The position numbers and the translations under genes were made by a program. From an uncultured Clostridia bacterium (GTDB taxonomy: Bacteria; Bacillota; Clostridia; Christensenellales; Aristaeellaceae), in assembly GCA_946409855.1 (NCBI GenBank), contig CAMJXZ010000114.1, forward strand, positions 1 to 9,244: a stretch of DNA of 9,244 bases, read 5' to 3'. Shown here in pieces: positions 1 to 5,320 of the stretch; position 1 is the stretch's first letter, and each line of letters begins with the position of its first letter. The notes beneath the pieces are model-generated. The model was given only the letters and a program-made list of their open reading frames with translations. It did no database searches and had not been told where the DNA came from.

Positions 1-2
1 AG

Positions 3-43
3 GCCGGTGGCCTGTTCTTACCGAGCAACGGGCCGGCAGGCCC
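3..43. repeat. Palindromic repeat unit, copy 1
   Basis: This is the first of two copies of a 41-bp unit made of GCCGGTGGC, 15 variable bases, and then AACGGGCCGGCAGGCCC. The 9-base and 17-base blocks are identical in both copies and the gap between them is 15 bases in each. Both blocks can fold: AGGCC/GGCCT around GGT at 1-13, and GGGCC/GGCCC around GGCA at 30-43. The unit is non-coding and lies beyond the 3' end of the LOR gene. It resembles REP-type dispersed intergenic palindromes, but two copies in one window cannot show that it is genome-wide. Confidence 0.6.
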
Positions 44-140
44 TGGTAACAACTCATCTGTCAGCATATCCAAAGGGAAAAGCCATGCGCGACAGGCAAA
101 TCCGTTTGGGGGGTTCCGTAGGGGGGTGAGGAGGGCCCGG

Positions 141-163
141 AAATCGTGCCGGTGGCACGATTT
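141..163 (-). terminator. Strong hairpin, possible terminator of the LOR operon
   Basis: AAATCGTGCC (141-150) and GGCACGATTT (154-163) form a perfect 10-bp stem around a 3-base loop, about 49 bases past the LOR stop codon. In the leftward transcript the stem ends in UUU followed by CC, so the U-tract is short. It may stop transcription or only protect the 3' end of the mRNA. It overlaps copy 2 of the palindromic repeat, so it may belong to that element rather than to the gene. Confidence 0.45.
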
Positions 164-188
164 CACCGACGAACGGGCCGGCAGGCCC
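148..188. repeat. Palindromic repeat unit, copy 2
   Basis: This second copy of the 41-bp unit has the same 9-base block (148-156) and 17-base block (172-188) at the same 15-base spacing as copy 1; about 8 of the 15 spacer bases also match. Its left half sits inside a longer hairpin (141-163), so this copy has a 10-bp stem where copy 1 shows 5 bp. It ends 24 bases from the LOR stop codon. Confidence 0.6.
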
Positions 189-211
189 CGGACCGCAAGA
201 CCCCCTTTCGT

Positions 212-814
212 TCATCTGGAAGATGAAGAGGAATGCGCCGAGGACGAAGCGGCCTCCCGGTCCTTGATGATATGCTGCAGGGCGATCAGGATCGCGACGA
301 CGGTCTCCTCCTTGTCCGGCTGGTAGATGTCGATGCAGTACTTGTCGTGGATGGAGAAGATCTTCTGCCCGATCACAGCGATGACCTTTTCCTGCTGATC
401 ATACAGTTCAAAGTTCAGCCCGAAGATATTTCCCCGCAGTTGCCAGCCCAGCCCTTCGATGTTGGTGATGTCCCTGTACAGGTGGAACAGTTCCGTGGAC
501 AGGTCAAACCTCGTTCCGTCCGCCATGGTGACAAAGTGACGCTGGTGCAGGGTCAGCAGCTTGCGCTCGATGTGCGCCACCTGCCGGCCCGCGGCGTCTT
601 TTACGTCGGTCTTGTCGTGAATGGAGGGGAACTTCGTATCGGCCTGATAGACCACCTTTTCGTTTTCATCCAGGATATCGATGTGGTGGTGCAGGGTGAA
701 CACCTTCGTGGTCGTAAAGAGGGAACGGACAGGCTGCCCGAAGCGGGCCACGTTATTGCTGTTCGCCTCCTGCCCGGCGTCCCGGTAGCGGTGGTATCTG
801 GAATCAGTCCCCAT
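212..814 (-). CDS. LURP-one-related (LOR) family protein
   Basis: The 200-residue product matches the LOR/scramblase-like fold family (Tubby-like beta barrel around a C-terminal helix). Residues 31-165 are rich in alternating beta-strand patterns, with SIHDK occurring twice (64-68 and 154-158) in equivalent strands. A hydrophobic helix (about 170-184) follows, as expected for the core helix. There is no signal peptide, so it is probably cytoplasmic or membrane-associated. The biochemical role of bacterial LOR proteins is poorly known; binding of lipid or another ligand is only an inference. The frame opens eight codons earlier (838), but AAAGGAG at 824-830 lies 9 bases before the ATG at 814 and inside the longer reading, so 814 is the better start. 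The tail after residue 188 is serine-rich. The gene begins 33 bases after the hydrolase stop codon and is probably co-transcribed with it. Confidence 0.8.
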   Translation of the reverse strand: MGTDSRYHRYRDAGQEANSNNVARFGQPVRSLFTTTKVFTLHHHIDILDENEKVVYQADTKFPSIHDKTDVKDAAGRQVAHIERKLLTLHQRHFVTMADGTRFDLSTELFHLYRDITNIEGLGWQLRGNIFGLNFELYDQQEKVIAVIGQKIFSIHDKYCIDIYQPDKEETVVAILIALQHIIKDREAASSSAHSSSSSR

Positions 815-823
815 ATGGGTCGG

Positions 824-833
824 CTCCTTTCCT
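824..833 (-). promoter_or_regulatory. Ribosome binding site deciding the LOR start
   Basis: On the minus strand this reads AGGAAAGGAG, a strong Shine-Dalgarno match 9 bases from the ATG at 814. It lies inside the frame if the upstream ATG at 838 were used, so it supports the shorter protein. Confidence 0.7.
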
Positions 834-847
834 GTCATCCGGCCGCG

Positions 848-2467
848 TCAGCGTCCGGTATCCTTGCTTTTTTCCCGGCGGAATCTTGAAATGAACTTCC
901 AGGCGTTTTCGCAGCTGTGCTGCCGGCATTCGTGGATCTGCCCGCTGACGCTGGCGAAGGCCGTGCGGCAGACGCCGTCCTCGCTGTCATAATACTGCAC
1001 CGTCAGGACGCTGCCACGGGACGGGTCGGGGATCTTCTCCGTCCGGTCGCCGTTCAGCCCCCAGAACGGGTTTTCCCAATCCTCCTTTTCCTCCACGCAG
1101 AGGCCATCAAAGCGCTTTTTGAGCCGGTTGACCTGCGCGACGTACCGTACCCGCTCCAGGGCCGTGGCCGCGTGGCAGGCCAGCTCCGGCAGGTGGGATT
1201 CCTCGCCCCCGGAATAGAACACCGGCACCGGCACCGTTTTGTTGAGCCGGTCGCACACCGGCTCGCCGAAGAAGGTGGTATACACCGGGAACAGCGCGCT
1301 GGCCGGCATCAGGCCGGCGAAGATCTCCGGGTATTCCTGATACAGGTTCCAGGTCTTCCCGCTGCCCATGGAAAAGCCGGTGGCGTAGATCCGCGTCTCG
1401 TCGATGGGGTAGCGCTTTTTTAAGCCGCCGATGAGCTCCACCGCCTCCGTGGCCGTAACGAACTGGTGGTTTTCCACCGAAACGAAGAGGAACCCGTATT
1501 TCCGGGCGACCGCCCACCACCCGGCCACGTAGGTCAGGTACATGGAGGAATCCCCGCCGCCGTGAAAGCCGACCACCAGCGGCACCGGGCCCTGCTCCGG
1601 AAGCCCCTTGTTGTAATAGGCGAAGTAGCCGACCTTGTGAGTTGGGTCGTTTTTAAAGGGGCTTCGGTTGTCCGCGGAGGTATGGACCGTCACGCTGCCG
1701 ACATCCTCCGTCATGCCGAGCTGCTCAAAGTCCGGCTCCAGCTCGACCTTGCCGCACCACATCTTGAAGCGCCTGACGAACGTCTCAAAGTCTTCCCGGT
1801 AATCGGCCTTCTCTTTCACCAGCAGGTGCTCGCAGCCGGCGAAAGCCCGGTTGACCGGCTCGCTGTTCCCGACGCTGAGCACCGGGATATCCTTCCGCCG
1901 CACATCGGGCACGACGCTCAGCCGTTCCATGGAACACATCGCCGGCGTGATCTCCCCCGGGCCCCAGAGATACTCGCCCGTCAGGGTGGTCAGCAGATGG
2001 GCGGCCACATAGTCCGCCGACGCGCCGAAGCTGTAGATGTCCGCCCGGAAAATCGCGCCCCGGACAAAGTAGCCTTTGAAGGTGTTGGTAAAGAAATCGT
2101 GGTTTTCCACGATGCCGTCCCGGTACACCTGGATCATCTTGATCTCGGCGATCAGGGAGGCGTAAAGCGAACTGTCCGCCTGCGCCCAGCCGCCCGGCGC
2201 GGTCGGATACACGAACAGCACGCTGCTGTCGTTCGCGGCCGCGATGTCCGAAAGGCCGCTCTCCCGGGCAAAGCGCACCGCGCCGTCCATCTCCTGCGGG
2301 GTTTCCTCAAACACCATAAGCAGCGGCGCCCGGAACCCGTAGTTGTTGACCTGCCCGTCCAGCCGGTTGTCCGGCACGTACACCTTGAGGCGGAACTGTT
2401 CAAACGTATGCTCCCAGCATTTCCCGCCGGCCGTCTCCCGGACCTGCGGCCTTTCCATCATCGCCAT
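848..2467 (-). CDS. Tandem-domain alpha/beta hydrolase (PHB depolymerase/feruloyl esterase-like)
   Basis: The 539-residue protein resembles the esterase/PHB depolymerase branch of the alpha/beta hydrolases. In the C-terminal half, HGGG at 302-305 looks like the oxyanion-hole strand turn, GFSMG at 364-368 is the nucleophile elbow with Ser366, and His512 (or His517) is a candidate catalytic histidine. The N-terminal half (about 45-215) has the same layout in worn form: a strand ending near 53, and GASAD at 148-152 in the elbow position, keeping a serine (150) but with Asp in place of the last Gly. No signal peptide or membrane segment is seen, so it should act in the cytoplasm, perhaps on acyl or sugar esters; the substrate cannot be read from sequence. 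The frame extends to 2599, but AAAGGGG lies 7 bases before the ATG at 2467 and a promoter occupies 2570-2599, so the longer start would lie upstream of transcription. It is the first gene of an operon with LOR. Confidence 0.75.
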   Translation of the reverse strand: MAMMERPQVRETAGGKCWEHTFEQFRLKVYVPDNRLDGQVNNYGFRAPLLMVFEETPQEMDGAVRFARESGLSDIAAANDSSVLFVYPTAPGGWAQADSSLYASLIAEIKMIQVYRDGIVENHDFFTNTFKGYFVRGAIFRADIYSFGASADYVAAHLLTTLTGEYLWGPGEITPAMCSMERLSVVPDVRRKDIPVLSVGNSEPVNRAFAGCEHLLVKEKADYREDFETFVRRFKMWCGKVELEPDFEQLGMTEDVGSVTVHTSADNRSPFKNDPTHKVGYFAYYNKGLPEQGPVPLVVGFHGGGDSSMYLTYVAGWWAVARKYGFLFVSVENHQFVTATEAVELIGGLKKRYPIDETRIYATGFSMGSGKTWNLYQEYPEIFAGLMPASALFPVYTTFFGEPVCDRLNKTVPVPVFYSGGEESHLPELACHAATALERVRYVAQVNRLKKRFDGLCVEEKEDWENPFWGLNGDRTEKIPDPSRGSVLTVQYYDSEDGVCRTAFASVSGQIHECRQHSCENAWKFISRFRREKSKDTGR

Positions 2468-2513
2468 GAAGGCACCCCTTTCCGATTCGGATCCGATTGG
2501 TATCCCGCGCGGC

Positions 2514-2532
2514 CCCCGCCGCTCCGGCGGGG
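2514..2532. other. GC-rich hairpin in the hydrolase 5' leader
   Basis: CCCCGCC (2514-2520) and GGCGGGG (2526-2532) pair perfectly around a 5-base loop. It lies in the roughly 95-base untranslated leader predicted between the hydrolase promoter and its ATG. No T-run follows on either strand, so it is unlikely to be a terminator. It may stabilise the leader or affect translation; no known riboswitch class is recognised. Confidence 0.4.
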
Positions 2533-2569
2533 CTGTTTCTGTGTGTCCAAAGTTTTTTTCAGCGAGCCC

Positions 2570-2599
2570 ATTATACCAGAGACCCCCGCCCTTCCGCAA
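2570..2599 (-). promoter_or_regulatory. Promoter of the hydrolase-LOR operon
   Basis: On the minus strand TTGCGG (2599-2594), an 18-base spacer and a perfect TATAAT (2575-2570) form a sigma70/SigA promoter. TGG directly before the -10 makes it an extended -10 promoter. Transcription would start near 2563, leaving a leader of about 95 bases. Confidence 0.65.
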
Positions 2600-2694
2600 C
2601 AGGAAATACGCCCCCGCCGGGGCTTTCGCAACAGCTGAAGAGCCCGGAGCAAAGACCTGCGCATACGCGTGCCGGAAAGTACATCCTTTTCATC

Positions 2695-2723
2695 TTGCCA
2701 AATCCTGGAAATGGTGATATGAT
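2695..2723 (+). promoter_or_regulatory. Promoter of the tatBAC operon
   Basis: TTGCCA (2695-2700), a 17-base spacer and TATGAT (2718-2723) make a near-consensus sigma70/SigA promoter, with TGA giving an extended -10. The predicted start near 2730 leaves about 30 bases before tatB, enough for its ribosome binding site. The -10 lies inside an 18-bp palindrome. Confidence 0.7.
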
Positions 2724-2731
2724 CATATCAC
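2714..2731. promoter_or_regulatory. Perfect 18-bp palindrome, candidate operator of the tat operon
   Basis: GTGATATGATCATATCAC is its own reverse complement over all 18 bases. It covers the whole -10 box and the predicted start of transcription, so a dimeric protein bound here would block RNA polymerase. It is not a transcribed hairpin because transcription would begin at its right end. The regulator is unknown and none is encoded next to it except the LysR gene after tatC, whose family usually binds further upstream. Confidence 0.55.
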
Positions 2732-2745
2732 AGCAAATGAACAGG

Positions 2746-2753
2746 AAGGAGGG
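2746..2753 (+). promoter_or_regulatory. Ribosome binding site of tatB pointing to an ATT start
   Basis: AAGGAGGG is a near-perfect Shine-Dalgarno sequence. Six bases later comes ATT at 2760, in frame with a textbook TatB N-terminus. No ATG, GTG, TTG or CTG lies in frame between the upstream stop (2715-2717) and a GTG at 2793. Confidence 0.75.
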
Positions 2754-2759
2754 AGCGGC

Positions 2760-3107
2760 ATTTTCAATATTGGTTTTTGGGAACTGATTCTCGTGCTGCT
2801 GATCGCCTTTCTCGTCGTCGGTCCCAAGGATCTGCCGAAGGTAGCCCGCTGGCTGGGCCGCCAGGTGAACCAGATGAAGCGCCTGCTCAAAGAGGTCAAG
2901 CAGGAAACCGGCTGGGACGACCTGGAAAAGGAATTCAGGGATACCAAAGCGGATGTGAACCAGACGATCAAAAGCGTCAGGGACGACCTGGACGTTTCGT
3001 CTGACCTCAAGAGCGCTTCCGACGAGCTGAACCGGAACGTCCGGGACGTGAAAGCGGACCTGACGCAGGCGGAAAAGGAAATCCGGGAAAACACCGAAAA
3101 AAAATAA
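2760..3107 (+). CDS. Sec-independent protein translocase subunit TatB (ATT start)
   Basis: The 115-residue subunit would help TatC recognise twin-arginine signal peptides at the cytoplasmic membrane. Read from ATT at 2760, the product begins (M)FNIGFWELILVLLIAF, closely like E. coli TatB. It has Glu8 in the membrane helix (about 5-21), the Gly-Pro hinge at 21-22, an amphipathic helix (about 24-50), and a long charged, probably coiled-coil tail typical of TatB rather than TatA. A GTG at 2793 would be the first ordinary start codon, but it falls in the middle of the membrane helix, removes Glu8, and is 39 bases from the ribosome binding site. ATT is one base from ATG, so a sequencing error or recent mutation is possible; otherwise this is a rare initiation codon like that of E. 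coli infC. First gene of tatBAC; 36 bases separate it from tatA. Confidence 0.85.
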   Translation: MFNIGFWELILVLLIAFLVVGPKDLPKVARWLGRQVNQMKRLLKEVKQETGWDDLEKEFRDTKADVNQTIKSVRDDLDVSSDLKSASDELNRNVRDVKADLTQAEKEIRENTEKK

Positions 3108-3143
3108 ACGCTGCGCAACGCAGTCAGACAGGAGGACTCAACT

Positions 3144-3323
3144 ATGCATCTTGGAACCATGGAAATCGTTCTGATCGTTATTCTGGCGCTGGTGCTCTTC
3201 GGCGCCGGCAAGCTGTCCGGGGTCGGCAAAGCCCTGGGCAAGAGCATCAAGGATTTCAAGTCCGAAGTGCGGGATGACGGCGAGAAGAAGCCCGAAGCCG
3301 CCGAGGAAGAAAAAAAGGAGTAA
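3144..3323 (+). CDS. Sec-independent protein translocase subunit TatA
   Basis: This 59-residue protein is the pore- or membrane-weakening subunit that assembles around TatBC to move folded proteins across the cytoplasmic membrane. Residues 4-19 form one short membrane helix with Glu7 as the N-terminal polar residue. The conserved Phe19-Gly20 hinge follows, then the amphipathic helix KALGKSIKDFKSE (29-41), which matches the TatA/E signature. The tail is short and highly charged, ending in a Glu/Lys run. AGGAGG at 3130-3135 lies 8 bases before the ATG. At 59 residues it is shorter than E. coli TatA but within the range of the family. It is followed by tatC after 15 bases. Confidence 0.92.
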   Translation: MHLGTMEIVLIVILALVLFGAGKLSGVGKALGKSIKDFKSEVRDDGEKKPEAAEEEKKE

Positions 3324-3338
3324 GGCTGTCCGGACGGT

Positions 3339-4163
3339 ATGAAGATCAACATGAAACAGCTCAGCGAGAAGAAGCCCGATGAACAGCTCCCCGCGGACAC
3401 CGGGGAAGAGACGGAAGAAGAAGACGGTCCGGCAGGCGGCGCGCCCCTGATAAGCCATCTGCTGGCCCTGCGGCGGGTGCTGGTCGTTTCCGCCGTCGCC
3501 GTCGTCGCCGCTTTCCTGCTGGTGTACTATCTCGCCATCGACCGCCTGATGGCCTGGATCATTGAGCCCATCACGGCCCGCGGGATCGAAATCATCTACA
3601 CCGCCATGTCCGAGGCGCTGGTGACCAAGTTCAAGGTCGCGCTCATCGCGGCCCTGGTCGTGGCCAGCCCGGTGATCATCGGGCAGATCTGGTGGTTCGT
3701 CAAACCGGCCCTTTACCCAAAGGAGATCCGGTCCTTCCGTGTGCTGTTCTTTATCGCGCTGCTTCTGTTCCTGGCCGGGGTCGCCTTCTGCTACCTGGCG
3801 GTGTATACGCTGGCGGTGGACTTTTTCCTGGTGGCGGGGGACAATCTGGCCACCCCCATGCTGTCCATCGATAAATACATCAGCTTCCTGTTCGGGTTCA
3901 TCATCCCCTTCGGGATCGCCTTCCAGCTGCCGGTCGCCCTGTACCTGACCACCCGGATGGGCTGGACCAACTACCGCTCGCTTGCTTCCAAGCGCAAGTA
4001 CGTGATCCTGGGGATCTTCATCCTGGCCGCCATCCTGACGCCGCCCGACGTAGTCTCCCAGGTCGCCCTCGGCCTGCCGATGGTCCTGCTGTACGAGATC
4101 GGCGTCCAGGCCTGCCGCCTGACCAAGCCCCGGGACACGGACGGGCTGGAGGAAGCCGAATAA
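3339..4163 (+). CDS. Sec-independent protein translocase subunit TatC
   Basis: This 274-residue polytopic protein is the receptor for twin-arginine signals. About six membrane segments are visible from residue 47 on. Family marks include the QIWWFVKPALYPKE segment with Phe120 and Glu129 (E. coli Phe94 and Glu103), the FGIAFQLPV stretch (191-199; Gln196 where E. coli has Glu170), and TPPDVVSQ (234-241) before the last helix. The cytoplasmic N-terminus is extended by about 35 residues and is acidic (20-29 is mostly Glu/Asp). In the entry motif, which reads HLIELRKRL in E. coli, the sequence is HLLALRRVL: the usually conserved Glu is Ala43 and the second Arg is Val47. No good ribosome binding site precedes the ATG; AAGGAG at the tatA 3' end is 18 bases away, so translation is probably coupled to tatA. 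A second ATG at 3351 cannot be excluded as the start. Confidence 0.93.
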   Translation: MKINMKQLSEKKPDEQLPADTGEETEEEDGPAGGAPLISHLLALRRVLVVSAVAVVAAFLLVYYLAIDRLMAWIIEPITARGIEIIYTAMSEALVTKFKVALIAALVVASPVIIGQIWWFVKPALYPKEIRSFRVLFFIALLLFLAGVAFCYLAVYTLAVDFFLVAGDNLATPMLSIDKYISFLFGFIIPFGIAFQLPVALYLTTRMGWTNYRSLASKRKYVILGIFILAAILTPPDVVSQVALGLPMVLLYEIGVQACRLTKPRDTDGLEEAE

Positions 4164-4179
4164 CGATCCATCCTGACGG

Positions 4180-4229
4180 AAAGAGTCCTGACAGAAAGAT
4201 CGCAGATCATCTGCCGGGACTCTTTTTGT
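4180..4229. terminator. Nested hairpin terminator between tatC and the LysR gene
   Basis: AAAGAGTCC (4180-4188) pairs with GGACTCTTT (4217-4225), followed by TT, then G and further T-rich sequence. The long loop holds a second perfect hairpin, GCAGAT/ATCTGC (4202-4214), which shortens the effective loop. It ends the tatBAC transcript 17 bases past the stop codon. The outer stem is followed by a short T-run on the minus strand too, so it probably also stops the convergent LysR gene transcript. Confidence 0.75.
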
Positions 4230-4262
4230 ATCCTTTTGTCACTGAACCCGCCCGGGCGTCCC

Positions 4263-5150
4263 TCATCCTTCCGCCCCGTCCCGCGTCCCGAAGACCTGCC
4301 GGGCCACCTCGATGAACTGGGCCAGGATGGGCGACATCGGCTCCCGGTACACCAGGCCGATGGGCCAGCGCATGTCCATCCGCAGCGGCACGGTCTTCAG
4401 CGGCAGGAACTCGTCCCGCAGGTGGGGCGGCAGCAGGCCCACGTGCCCGTCCTCAAAGGACCGGATCATCGTATAGAAATCCATCGGCCGGGGGTCCTCC
4501 GAAAGCCGGATCTCCGGATACCGCGCTTCCACGTACTCCCGGAACCCGGGGATCCGGTCAAACCGGTATACGATGATGTTCTGCCCCTGAAGATCCTCAA
4601 GCGTCAGCTCCTCCCGCCCGGCGAGGGGATGGCCGGCGGACATGAGGCAGTCCCGCCCTTCCCAGATGAGGGGCTCAAAGTTCCGCCCGGACGCGTGCGC
4701 CCGGGGACACTCGAAGTACTCCACGGCATCCAGCGCCCCGTTGTCCAGGTCGATGAACAGCTGGTCCTCGCTCTCCATCACCGGCTTTTGGATCACGTCC
4801 GGGCACTTCTGGTAAAAGGGCCTGCTGAGCCTCGGATACAGGTCGGGCTTCAGCCCCAGGATCGCCCCGATGCGGAGGCTGCGGTTCCTGGTTTCGGTCT
4901 CCCGGCAGCGGACGAGCAGCGCCTCCACGTCCGCCCGGACCTTGGTCATCCCTTCCAGAAACACCTTGCCCGCCTCCGTCAGCCGGATCCCGCCCGGGCC
5001 CCTTTCAAGAAGCCGGAAGCCGACCTCCCCCTCCAGCCGGTTCAGCTGCTGCTGCAGCGCCGGCCCGGTAATGAACAGCGCCTCCGCGGCCGCGCTGATA
5101 CTGGTGTATTTGGATACGGCGATAAAGGTATCCACGTTCCTGGTATTCAT
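4263..5150 (-). CDS. LysR-family transcriptional regulator
   Basis: The 295-residue protein has a typical LysR winged helix-turn-helix at residues 1-62 (NVDTFIAVSKYTSISAAAEA, then LNRLEGEVGFRLLER and LTEAG). A linker helix runs to about 88, followed by a two-lobe effector-binding domain from about 92 to 290. Such proteins bind as tetramers upstream of a divergent target and activate it when a small ligand binds. The gene is divergent from the exported reductase gene with 170 bases between starts, so that gene is the likely target; the ligand is probably its substrate or a related compound. The frame extends 40 codons further (to 5270), but GGAGGGG lies 4 bases before the ATG at 5150, the family signature begins there, and the promoter (5197-5225) would fall inside the longer reading. 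Confidence 0.88.
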   Translation of the reverse strand: MNTRNVDTFIAVSKYTSISAAAEALFITGPALQQQLNRLEGEVGFRLLERGPGGIRLTEAGKVFLEGMTKVRADVEALLVRCRETETRNRSLRIGAILGLKPDLYPRLSRPFYQKCPDVIQKPVMESEDQLFIDLDNGALDAVEYFECPRAHASGRNFEPLIWEGRDCLMSAGHPLAGREELTLEDLQGQNIIVYRFDRIPGFREYVEARYPEIRLSEDPRPMDFYTMIRSFEDGHVGLLPPHLRDEFLPLKTVPLRMDMRWPIGLVYREPMSPILAQFIEVARQVFGTRDGAEG

Positions 5151-5196
5151 CCGACCCCTCCGTTCCGCTCCGGGTGAAAAGCTTTTCCTTTTCGCC

Positions 5197-5225
5197 ATTA
5201 TACCAGAAATCTTCTGGAAAAGCAA
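5197..5225 (-). promoter_or_regulatory. Promoter of the LysR gene
   Basis: On the minus strand TTGCTT (5225-5220), a 17-base spacer and a perfect TATAAT (5202-5197) preceded by TGG form an extended -10 promoter. Predicted start near 5190, giving a leader of about 40 bases. The -10 core TCTGGTATAATGG is identical to that of the hydrolase promoter. Confidence 0.65.
5203..5217. promoter_or_regulatory. Dyad in the divergent promoter region, candidate LysR operator
   Basis: CCAGAA and TTCTGG form a perfect 6-bp inverted repeat around ATC. It fills most of the spacer of the LysR promoter and reaches into the -35 of the reductase promoter, where a LysR protein could repress its own gene and contact RNA polymerase at the target. 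It does not contain an in-register T-N11-A LysR box, so the assignment rests on position and symmetry only. Its left arm also supplies the TGG of the LysR extended -10, so part of the symmetry could be chance. Confidence 0.4.
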
Positions 5226-5243
5226 CCGGGAACCAACTATAAT
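5215..5243 (+). promoter_or_regulatory. Promoter of the exported reductase gene
   Basis: TGGAAA (5215-5220, four of six consensus bases), a 17-base spacer and a perfect TATAAT (5238-5243) fit a sigma70/SigA promoter with a weak -35, as expected for an activator-dependent gene. Predicted start near 5250, leaving about 70 bases of leader. The -35 overlaps that of the divergent LysR promoter. Confidence 0.6.
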
Positions 5244-5246
5244 TGG
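5233..5246. promoter_or_regulatory. Imperfect dyad over the reductase -10 box
   Basis: CCAACTATAATTGG is symmetric except for one pair (5237/5242) and covers the -10 box. It could be a second regulator contact site next to the 5203-5217 dyad. It is short and AT-rich in the centre, so chance is a real alternative. Confidence 0.3.
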
Positions 5247-5320
5247 AAGCAAAGAGACCGGATCATGCATATGTTTGTTTATGCTGTGCCGGCAAGCGGA
5301 TAAGAAAGGGGTTTTTGCTT

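Noticed and set aside
233..889. A 218-codon open frame on the plus strand opposite the LOR gene
   Set aside because: The minus strand encodes a recognisable LOR protein with a good ribosome binding site; this frame shows no family features.
2514..2560. The GC-rich hairpin at 2514-2532 plus the T-run at 2553-2559 as a plus-strand terminator
   Set aside because: The T-run is 20 bases from the stem and no plus-strand gene lies upstream to be terminated.
2468..2599. N-terminal extension of the hydrolase to 2599
   Set aside because: The predicted promoter and 5' leader hairpin occupy this stretch, and a proper ribosome binding site serves the ATG at 2467.
1466..2638. A 390-codon open frame on the plus strand opposite the hydrolase
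   Set aside because: Composition is rich in Arg, His and Pro as in antisense shadows; no domain pattern. The minus strand frame has clear hydrolase motifs, a ribosome binding site and a promoter.
2737..2787. A 16-codon ORF starting at ATG 2737, overlapping the tatB ribosome binding site
   Set aside because: No ribosome binding site of its own, its frame ends in the tatB coding region, and the peptide shows no feature; likely chance.
2793..3107. GTG at 2793 as the start of tatB
   Set aside because: It would delete the first 11 residues of the TatB signature, including Glu8, and lies 39 bases from the only ribosome binding site.
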